Below are positions 1 through 5,458 of a stretch of 5,458 bases of DNA, one piece after another; position 1 is the stretch's first letter, and each line of letters begins with the position of its first letter. Source of the stretch: DATKEU01 sp035544495 (GTDB lineage Bacteria > Myxococcota_A > Polyangia > Fen-1088); the NCBI GenBank assembly GCA_035544495.1, contig DATKEU010000570.1:1-5458 (forward strand), given 5' to 3'. Position numbers and translations under genes: made by a program. The notes under the pieces were generated by a model. That model did not search any database. It was given only the letters and a program-made list of their open reading frames with translations, and was not told where the DNA came from.

Positions 1-1477
<1,477 letters not shown>

Positions 1478-1480
1478 GAT

Positions 1481-1488
1481 CCTCCTTT
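1481..1488 (-). promoter_or_regulatory. Ribosome binding site of groEL
   Basis: On the minus strand AAAGGAGG sits three bases upstream of the ATG at 1477. It is a near-perfect anti-16S match and fixes the start codon. The resulting N-terminus aligns residue for residue with E. coli GroEL. Confidence 0.85.
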
Positions 1489-1523
1489 GGGGTTTTCCTG
1501 CCGGCTGCTCATCGGGCGCCCGC

Positions 1524-1541
1524 GCTCGCATTGTGGCGAGC
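1524..1541. repeat. Inverted repeat GCTCGC-N6-GCGAGC in the groEL leader
   Basis: Perfect 6-bp arms with a 6-base loop lie 47-64 bases before the groEL start. It could be an mRNA hairpin in the leader or a protein-binding dyad. It is not a CIRCE element: CIRCE has 9-bp TTAGCACTC arms and a 9-bp spacer. GC-rich hairpins of this size arise easily by chance in such DNA, so its function is uncertain. Confidence 0.35.
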
Positions 1542-1572
1542 CCGCGGCGCGGCCCGGCGGCCGAGCGAAAAA

Positions 1573-1601
1573 AGAAAATCACGAGCCGTGTGACCGGTCA
1601 A
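1573..1601 (-). promoter_or_regulatory. Candidate sigma-70-type promoter for groEL
   Basis: On the minus strand TTGACC (1601-1596; 5 of 6 to the -35 consensus) is followed after exactly 17 bases by TTTTCT (1578-1573; 3 of 6 to the -10 consensus), inside the only A/T-rich run of this spacer. The -35 overlaps a GACCGGTC palindrome. Transcription from here would give a leader of roughly 90 bases. The -10 is weak, and the same bases can also be read as a terminator for the TPR gene. Confidence 0.3.
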
Positions 1602-1615
1602 GGCTGAGACCGGTC
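1592..1615. repeat. Tandem self-palindromic octamer GACCGGTC, 8-base spacer
   Basis: GACCGGTC occurs at 1592-1599 and again at 1608-1615. Each copy is its own reverse complement, so the pair also forms a perfect 8-bp stem with an 8-base loop. Centre-to-centre spacing is 16 bp. It lies between the TPR gene stop (1659) and groEL, overlapping a candidate -35 box. It may be a double operator for a dimeric regulator or the stem of a terminator. Confidence 0.5.
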
Positions 1616-1658
1616 CGCGGCCACGATATTCCGTCGGAGATCGGCGCCCGGGCGGTTT

Positions 1659-3170
1659 TCAGACCGCCAGCGGCAACGCGTGCGAGAGGGCGGGAATACG
1701 GACGGGGGCGGGCGCGGTTTGCGCGCGTTCGGCGTCGCCCGGGGTGGCCACAGCGCGGTCGAAGCACAGCATCGTCGGCCGCGCGGCGGCGAAGCGCCCC
1801 GACGCGCCGGCCAGGGCGGCGTCCAGCGCCGGCGCGCCGCCGTCGGTGAAGGCCAGCGCCGGCAAGAGCCGTCGGATCTCGTCGGCGCGATACAGCCCGG
1901 CCGTGGCGCCCAGCGGCCTGCCGAAGTCCTGATCGGCGCCGCTCCAGGCAAAGCGATAGAGCCCGTGCGAAAAGCGCGTCAGCGCCGGGACGCGTTGGGC
2001 CCGGCGCCCGCGCGCCGTCATGACGGTGTTTTCGCCCAGCGCCAGCGCGCACCCCAGGGCCCGCGGCTCCGCATCCAGCGCGCGCGTCGCGTCGGTCAGG
2101 CGGAAGTCGCGCACGAAGACGACGCCGTCGCCCACCAGCAGCACGTGCCGGTGCGGCGCCAGCAGGGCGGGCAGCTGGCGCGCCAGCTCGCCCTCCGCGA
2201 TCAGCGTGGCGAACGGGTGCTCGAGGGCGACCGCCTGGCACAGGCGCTGCTCGGCCGGGTTGGCCGCGCGGTACAGCACCTTGACGTCGACGTCGCCGGC
2301 GTCCACGCAGTGGCGCGCGAACGAGCGCAGCGTCTGGTCCAGCGCCGCCGCGCCGCTGTCGCCCAGGCACAGGACCAGCGTGTGCGCCGGCCCGGCGGCG
2401 GCGCCGCTCTCGTCGACAGGCAGCGACGCCAGCTCCAGGGCGGCGCGCCCGCAGGCGGGATCGATCTGCAGGGCGTGGCGATAGAACGGACGCGCGTCGG
2501 CGGGGTGCCCGGCGGCGACGGCGATGTCGCCGGCCAGCAGCAGCGCCTCCACGTCGGCGGCGTTTTCCATCAGCACGGGGACGATGGTCTTGCCCGCCTC
2601 GTCCAGGCGCCCGGCGTCCAGCAGGATGGCGGTGCGCGTGCGGCGGAAGTCGGGGTTGCCGGCTTCGATCTCGCAGGCAATGCCCGAGGCGATCACCGCC
2701 GGCTCCAGGCGGTGCGACGCGTGCTGCAGCACCGCCAGGTCGTTCCACGCCTCGCCCAGCGCCGGATGCGCGGCCAGGAACTTCTCGACCTCGGCGATGG
2801 CCAGGGCCAGCTCGTCCCGGGCTACCAGGCGGTTGACGACCGCGACGCTCGCTTCGTAGGCGACCTTGGGATCGGCGGCGCGCAGGGCGGCCTCGATCGC
2901 CTCCTGGTTGTGGCGGATGTCCGCCGCCAGCGCCGGGTCTTCATGGCAAAGGCGGGCGGCGCGGGCGATCGCCTCGTGCGCCTCGGCCAGGCGGCCGGCC
3001 GCGAAGGCGACGACCGCGAGATCGTTGTGGGCGACGGCCAGCTCGGGATCGGCCTTGCAGAGGGCGCGCATGCGTTCCAGCGCGTCGTGAGGGCGGCCGG
3101 CCTCCATCAGCGTGCTGACGGCGCCCAGCCGGGACTGATATTGCGCTTGGCGGGTGGCGAACAAATCCAT
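1659..3170 (-). CDS. TPR-repeat protein with C-terminal glycosyltransferase-like domain
   Basis: A 503-residue protein with no signal peptide or membrane segment, so probably cytoplasmic. Residues about 10-75, 106-170 and 175-240 form helix-turn-helix repeats of the TPR type (for example GRPHDALERM, AHNDLAVVAFAAGRLAEA, AWNDLAVLQH, GRLDEA, GHPADARPFYRHALQIDP). After a short linker, residues 263-440 look like a GT-A glycosyltransferase-type fold: strand HTLVLCLG, later HVLLVGDGVVFVRDF (342-356), ALGCALALGENT (371-382) and DFGRPLGATAGLYRADEI (415-432). From memory of related TPR/glycosyltransferase proteins, the acidic metal-binding pair and a basic residue in the 'LRLG' loop appear changed here (GDG, LALG), so catalysis may be lost. 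The start is supported by AAGGAG six bases upstream and by a -24/-12 promoter ending about 20 bases before the ATG. It diverges from a YjfB-like motility gene, so a role in flagellin or surface glycosylation is possible but unproven. Confidence 0.85.
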   Translation of the reverse strand: MDLFATRQAQYQSRLGAVSTLMEAGRPHDALERMRALCKADPELAVAHNDLAVVAFAAGRLAEAHEAIARAARLCHEDPALAADIRHNQEAIEAALRAADPKVAYEASVAVVNRLVARDELALAIAEVEKFLAAHPALGEAWNDLAVLQHASHRLEPAVIASGIACEIEAGNPDFRRTRTAILLDAGRLDEAGKTIVPVLMENAADVEALLLAGDIAVAAGHPADARPFYRHALQIDPACGRAALELASLPVDESGAAAGPAHTLVLCLGDSGAAALDQTLRSFARHCVDAGDVDVKVLYRAANPAEQRLCQAVALEHPFATLIAEGELARQLPALLAPHRHVLLVGDGVVFVRDFRLTDATRALDAEPRALGCALALGENTVMTARGRRAQRVPALTRFSHGLYRFAWSGADQDFGRPLGATAGLYRADEIRRLLPALAFTDGGAPALDAALAGASGRFAAARPTMLCFDRAVATPGDAERAQTAPAPVRIPALSHALPLAV

Positions 3171-3176
3171 GACACG

Positions 3177-3182
3177 CTCCTT
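3177..3182 (-). promoter_or_regulatory. Ribosome binding site of the TPR/GT-like gene
   Basis: On the minus strand AAGGAG lies six bases before the ATG at 3170, an ideal spacing. It sits just downstream of the start point predicted from the -24/-12 promoter, giving a very short leader. Confidence 0.75.
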
Positions 3183-3200
3183 CTGGTTGGGGCTGGAGTC

Positions 3201-3216
3201 AGCAAGGCCGGTGCCA
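3201..3216 (-). promoter_or_regulatory. Sigma-54 (RpoN) -24/-12 promoter for the TPR/GT-like gene
   Basis: The minus strand reads TGGCAC-CGGCC-TTGCT, matching the sigma-54 consensus TGGCAC-N5-TTGCW at every fixed position, with the essential GG and GC exactly 12 bases apart. The predicted start is near 3190, leaving a leader of about 20 bases that contains the AAGGAG ribosome site. Position, strand and spacing all fit the gene that follows. Sigma-54 promoters need an activating AAA+ enhancer-binding protein; a candidate upstream site is the dyad at 3265-3300. Confidence 0.8.
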
Positions 3217-3264
3217 GCGCGCGCCGCGGAACAGGCGGCTTTCCGGGGCCGCCGGCGATCGGGC

Positions 3265-3300
3265 GCGTCAGGGTTCTGGCGCCGTCCCGAGTCCTGACGC
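3265..3300. promoter_or_regulatory. Inverted repeat, possible enhancer-binding-protein site
   Basis: Perfect 8-bp arms GCGTCAGG (3265-3272) and CCTGACGC (3293-3300) are separated by 20 bases. The centre lies about 92 bp upstream of the predicted sigma-54 start point, within the usual range for activator sites. It also lies upstream of the plus-strand YjfB-like gene, so one regulator could act on both. No specific regulator can be named from the sequence. Confidence 0.45.
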
Positions 3301-3317
3301 CGCCGCGGCGTTCGCTC

Positions 3318-3345
3318 TCAAGTTCGCGGGCGGGTCCGCCGATGC
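3318..3345 (+). promoter_or_regulatory. Candidate sigma-28 (FliA/SigD-type) promoter for the YjfB-like gene
   Basis: TCAAGTTC (3318-3325) and GCCGATGC (3338-3345) each match 6 of 8 bases of the flagellar sigma-28 consensus TAAAGTTT-N11-GCCGATAA, with a 12-base spacer, one longer than ideal. Transcription would begin about 10 bases before the ATG at 3361, leaving almost no leader; only a weak GAAG lies before the start. Suggestive because YjfB of Bacillus subtilis is, as I recall, in the SigD regulon, but not strong by itself. Confidence 0.3.
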
Positions 3346-3360
3346 CAGTCGTGAAGACGC

Positions 3361-3552
3361 ATGGCCATCGACACCGAGACCGCCATCCAGAACGCCGCCA
3401 CCGAGGGCACGACGACCAACTACAACGTCGGCATCCTGAAGAAGGCGCAGAACAACCAGCGCCTCGAGGGCCAGCTGGCCGTCCGCCTGATCGATCAGAG
3501 CGGCCCCCAGATGACCAAGACCGAAGACGGTCACATCTCGGTCCGCGCGTAA
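3361..3552 (+). CDS. Small YjfB-like putative motility protein
   Basis: A 63-residue soluble protein with no signal peptide and no cysteine. After a polar N-terminus (1-19) comes an amphipathic helix, residues 20-46, with the core NVGILKKAQNNQRLEGQLAV, then a linker and the C-terminal motif GHISVRA. This layout, a 'xVxxLKKAxxxQxxxGxxxxxLI' helix ending in a G-x-I-x-V-x-A tail, matches what I know of the YjfB_motility family (B. subtilis YjfB ends GQTIDVKA); usual length is 50-70 residues. The molecular role of the family is unknown; the link is to flagellar regulons. Codon use is GC-rich with few third-position A/T, as in a real gene. It is the only plus-strand gene here, divergent from the TPR/GT-like gene and ending four bases from the convergent flavoprotein gene. 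The family assignment is by pattern, not by search. Confidence 0.75.
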   Translation: MAIDTETAIQNAATEGTTTNYNVGILKKAQNNQRLEGQLAVRLIDQSGPQMTKTEDGHISVRA

Positions 3553-3556
3553 GGCG

Positions 3557-4756
3557 TCACCCGATGATCATCTCCTCGCGCGCCGGCGATCCGCCGGCTG
3601 GCGGCGCGGAGAAGCGGCGCACGTTCCACGCTTCGAAGAGCGCGTGCGGGGGCCGGGCGCGCAGCATCTCGGCGTAATAGCGCGACACCACCGGGGCCAT
3701 CATGAAGCCGTGGCCGGAGAAGCCGCAGCAGACGAAGAAGCCCGGCACCTCGGGCAGCTCGCCGACGATGGGGCTGCCGTCGGGGCTGAGGTCGTAGGGG
3801 CCGGCCCACTGGCGGACGACCTTCACCTCCGCCAGGCGCGGCAGCACGGCGATCATCCCGGCCGCCACGCGCTCGACGAACGACAGTCGCGAGCCCAGGC
3901 GCACCTCGCTGTCGCGCGGATCGTCGAGCGAGATGCCGCCCACCACTTCGCCCCGCAGCGACTGCGAGAAATACAGCCCGGTTTCCAGCACGGAGACCAT
4001 GGGCTTCAAGAAAGGCTTTAAGGGTTCTGTCGACAGGATCTCGTGCCGCGCCGGCCAGTCGGGCAGGGCGCCACCGACCAGCGCCGCCACCCGCGGCGAC
4101 CAGGCACCGGCGGCGCACACCACGCGTCCGGCGGTCAGCGCCCCGCGCGGCGTGGTCAGGACCAAGTCGTCGCCGCGCCGATCGATCGCGGTCACTGGCG
4201 TCTCGGTGAAGATGGCGACGCCGCGCCGGGCGGCGGCGCGCGCGTACCCCCACAGGAACGGCCAGGGAAAGACGATGGCGTCGGTGGGGTTGAAGCAGGC
4301 GCCGGCGATGCCGCCGGTGTCGATCTCGGGGACGATCGCCTGCACCTCGTCGACGGTGATCTGGCGGGTGGGGACGTCGCAGCGGTTCTGCAGGGCCACG
4401 TTGCGCTCCATCCGCTCCAGCGTCGCCGCCTCGCGCGCCAGGAACAGATAGCCGCCCCGGCGCATCCAGGTGTTGATCCCCATCTGGCGCGCGAAGTTGG
4501 CGCAGATCTCGATCGACTCCTGCATCAGGCGGATGTTCAGCTCCGTCGACCACTGCTGGCGCAGGCCGCCCCCGTTGCGGCCCGACGCACCGAAGGCCAG
4601 CGTGTGCGCGTCCAGCACGACGATCCCGCGCTGGCCCTGCAGCGCCAGGTTGTGCGCGATGCCGAGGCCCATGATGCCGGCGCCCACGACGGCGATCTCG
4701 GCGCGCGCCGGCAGCGGGCCGGCGGCGCGGGCGGGCGCGGCGTCGGCGCGGGTCAC
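3557..4756 (-). CDS. FAD-dependent amino-acid/amine oxidoreductase (DadA/SoxB/HcnC class)
   Basis: A 399-residue flavoprotein of the DAO superfamily, which oxidises C-N bonds of amino acids or secondary amines. The Rossmann FAD motif GAGIMG is at 25-30, with the acidic residue ending beta-2 at D49; GASGRNGGG at 56-64 is the next FAD-contact loop. RVVCAAGAWSP (211-221), SPDGSPIVGELP (324-335) and the C-terminal GFSGHGFMMAP (345-355) are characteristic. The start is the GTG at 4756: its bases overlap the TGA of the [2Fe-2S] gene (GTGA), and the longer reading from an ATG at 4921 would add 55 unrelated Arg/Ala-rich residues that are the iron-sulfur gene out of frame. Where heterotetrameric sarcosine oxidase beta carries the His that binds FMN covalently (RHDAVAWG by memory), this protein reads FPWPFLWG, so covalent flavin is unlikely. 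Substrate candidates are D-amino acids, proline, glycine or sarcosine; the sequence does not decide. Confidence 0.92.
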   Translation of the reverse strand: MTRADAAPARAAGPLPARAEIAVVGAGIMGLGIAHNLALQGQRGIVVLDAHTLAFGASGRNGGGLRQQWSTELNIRLMQESIEICANFARQMGINTWMRRGGYLFLAREAATLERMERNVALQNRCDVPTRQITVDEVQAIVPEIDTGGIAGACFNPTDAIVFPWPFLWGYARAAARRGVAIFTETPVTAIDRRGDDLVLTTPRGALTAGRVVCAAGAWSPRVAALVGGALPDWPARHEILSTEPLKPFLKPMVSVLETGLYFSQSLRGEVVGGISLDDPRDSEVRLGSRLSFVERVAAGMIAVLPRLAEVKVVRQWAGPYDLSPDGSPIVGELPEVPGFFVCCGFSGHGFMMAPVVSRYYAEMLRARPPHALFEAWNVRRFSAPPAGGSPAREEMIIG

Positions 4757-5046
4757 GGCGGCGATCGGCGGCCGCCGGCATCCACGCCGGCGGCGAACAG
4801 CCGCAGCGGCGTCGGGCAGAGTGGCGGGCGCGTGGTGAAGGGCTGCATCGCCGACGGCGGCTTGCCGGTGGCGGCGGCGATGGCCAGGGCCACCGCGCGC
4901 AGACATTCTTTTCCCTGGCAAGGGCCGGTGCCGAAGCCGGTGTAGCGCTTGACCTCCTCCAGCTCGCCAAACCCCGACGCCACCGCGTGGCGCACGTCGT
5001 CCAGCGTGACGTCCTCGCAGCGGCAGAGGATGATCTTCTTCGCCAC
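4753..5046 (-). CDS. BFD-type [2Fe-2S]-binding protein, small electron-transfer subunit
   Basis: A 97-residue protein with the bacterioferritin-associated-ferredoxin (Fer2_BFD) pattern: C8-x-C10, then C43-x4-C48 in GPCQGKEC, four cysteines placed to hold one [2Fe-2S] cluster. The helix-turn region VTLDDVRHAV and VKRYTGFGTGPCQGKEC are typical. The tail MQPFTTRPPLCPTP (67-80) resembles the C-terminus of the alpha subunit of sarcosine oxidase/proline dehydrogenase/HcnB-type enzymes, but here this segment stands alone without the pyridine-nucleotide/FAD part. The GTG start at 5046 follows the upstream TAG by eight bases, and no clear ribosome site is seen, so translation is probably coupled. The 3' end overlaps the oxidoreductase start by four bases. 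It most likely accepts electrons from that flavoprotein. An in-frame upstream extension is possible because no stop intervenes, but it would only copy the previous gene in another frame. Confidence 0.88.
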   Translation of the reverse strand: MAKKIILCRCEDVTLDDVRHAVASGFGELEEVKRYTGFGTGPCQGKECLRAVALAIAAATGKPPSAMQPFTTRPPLCPTPLRLFAAGVDAGGRRSPP

Positions 5047-5054
5047 GGCGATCG

Positions 5055-5458
5055 CTAGGGCGCGGGTTTGGGCTTTCCCTTGCTCTTGGCCTTCGCGCCG
5101 GGCTTGGTGGACGGTTGCGGCTGCGGCTGCGCCGGCGCCGGCACAGCCGCCGGCTGTGGAGGCTCGAACTGTTTTTCGTCCAATGGCTCGTCGAAGACGA
5201 CCGACTGCACCTGGGCGGTGAAGGTGATGGGTCCGGCCTGGGTCTCCAGGCTGAACGGAAGCAGCAGGCCCCCGACGCGTCGCCAGTCGCCCACTTTCGA
5301 CGAGAACGGTGTGTCGCCCTGGGGCGTGGGGCGAATCCCTTTCTCGCTGACCTGCAGGTGGCTCGCCGGATCGAAGCAGTGCGTGGTGGGCGGCGCCACC
5401 CGGGGCGTCAGCAGCACGCACTCCAGCGGCTTGCCGTCGGGGCCGGCCTCGTTCTTCG
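5055..5458 (-). CDS. C-terminal part of an envelope/lipoprotein-sorting-like protein
   Basis: The reading frame is open to the window edge, so only the last 133 or so codons are present and the start is unknown. The visible segment contains CVLLTPR, a turn-rich stretch, then GDWRRVGGLLLPFSLETQAGP and VVFDEPLDEKQFEPP. The order 'GD(Y/W)R-VGG-LPF ... PLD-FxPP' is familiar from the ends of beta-sheet domains in outer-membrane lipoprotein-sorting (LolA/LolB-like) and related periplasmic proteins. The protein ends in a low-complexity Pro/Ala/Gln then Lys/Gly/Pro tail of about 35 residues. The stop (TAG, 5057-5055) lies eight bases before the iron-sulfur gene, so the three genes may be co-transcribed, although no functional link is evident. 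The family is uncertain; that the frame is coding is quite safe. Confidence 0.7.
   Translation of the reverse strand, partial: KNEAGPDGKPLECVLLTPRVAPPTTHCFDPASHLQVSEKGIRPTPQGDTPFSSKVGDWRRVGGLLLPFSLETQAGPITFTAQVQSVVFDEPLDEKQFEPPQPAAVPAPAQPQPQPSTKPGAKAKSKGKPKPAP

Larger units (their letters stand above)
1571..1615 (-). terminator. Possible intrinsic terminator after the TPR gene
   Basis: Reading the minus strand, the GACCGGTC stem-loop (1615-1592) and then a smaller stem based on TCAC/GTGA (about 1593-1579) are followed directly by TTTTCTTTTTT. A GC stem followed by a T-rich run just past the stop of the 503-residue gene is what an intrinsic terminator looks like. The T run is separated from the large stem by about a dozen bases and touches only the weaker stem, so efficiency is uncertain. 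It may double as groEL promoter DNA. Confidence 0.4.

Noticed and set aside
1524..1541. CIRCE/HrcA operator in front of groEL
   Set aside because: Arm sequence, arm length and spacer do not match TTAGCACTC-N9-GAGTGCTAA.
1651..1668. Hairpin GGCGGT-N6-ACCGCC over the TPR gene stop codon as a terminator
   Set aside because: The stem is perfect, but no T-rich run follows on the minus strand; the better candidate lies further on at 1571-1615.
3519..3532. Stem GACCG-AAGA-CGGTC near the end of the YjfB-like gene as a terminator
   Set aside because: It lies inside the coding frame before the stop, is only 5 bp and has no T tract.
3268..3534. Minus-strand 88-codon frame antisense to the YjfB-like gene
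   Set aside because: It would cover the divergent control region and has no recognisable motif. The plus-strand frame has family-like sequence and GC-rich third positions.
1680..3677. Very long plus-strand open frame (665 codons) opposite the TPR gene and through the YjfB-like gene
   Set aside because: Arg/Gln/Gly-rich mirror translation of the TPR gene with no domain. It crosses the divergent promoter region and covers the small gene in another frame.
4757..4921. N-terminal extension of the flavoprotein to an ATG at 4921
   Set aside because: The 55 extra residues are Arg/Ala-rich and coincide with the iron-sulfur gene read out of frame. The GTG at 4756 gives a GTGA overlap and a normal distance to the FAD motif.
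3531..4970. Minus-strand frame of 479 codons overlapping the flavoprotein
   Set aside because: Arg/Ala-rich out-of-frame reading. The overlapping frame carries the FAD motifs and all family signatures.

Overview
The window is GC-rich bacterial DNA, with strong G/C preference at third codon positions in every gene I accept. It carries six protein genes, two of them cut by the window edges. No tRNA, rRNA, CRISPR array, insertion sequence or transposase is visible. A GC-rich Gram-negative of the Myxococcota/'deltaproteobacterial' type would fit: the GroEL resembles my memory of myxobacterial GroELs, there is a clean sigma-54 promoter, and the cut gene at the right edge looks like an envelope protein. 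This placement is an inference, not a demonstration.

Layout. (1) 1-1477, minus strand: a GroEL/Cpn60 chaperonin missing its C-terminal end, with no groES in front of it. (2) 1478-1658: a spacer with a tandem palindrome, a T-rich run and a short inverted repeat, probably serving as terminator and/or groEL control region. (3) 1659-3170, minus: a 503-residue protein with TPR repeats followed by a degenerate glycosyltransferase-like (GT-A-type) domain. (4) 3171-3360: a divergent control region with a textbook -24/-12 (sigma-54) promoter facing the TPR gene, an 8-bp-arm inverted repeat at enhancer distance, and a weaker sigma-28-like motif facing the other way. (5) 3361-3552, plus: a 63-residue protein resembling the YjfB 'putative motility protein' family. 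It is the only plus-strand gene. (6) 3557-4756, minus: an FAD-dependent oxidoreductase of the DadA/SoxB/HcnC class. (7) 4753-5046, minus: a small BFD-type [2Fe-2S] protein whose stop overlaps the oxidoreductase start (GTGA). (8) 5055-5458, minus: the 3' end of an envelope/lipoprotein-sorting-like gene.

How they may work together. The TPR/glycosyltransferase-like gene and the YjfB-like gene diverge from one control region with sigma-54-like and sigma-28-like signals. These are the sigma factors often used for flagellar gene hierarchies, so the pair may be a small motility-associated unit. The [2Fe-2S] protein and the flavoprotein are translationally coupled and look like two parts of an amino-acid/amine dehydrogenase that passes electrons from flavin to an iron-sulfur centre. 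The sequence does not identify the substrate. The chaperonin looks like a stand-alone or secondary GroEL copy rather than part of a groESL operon.
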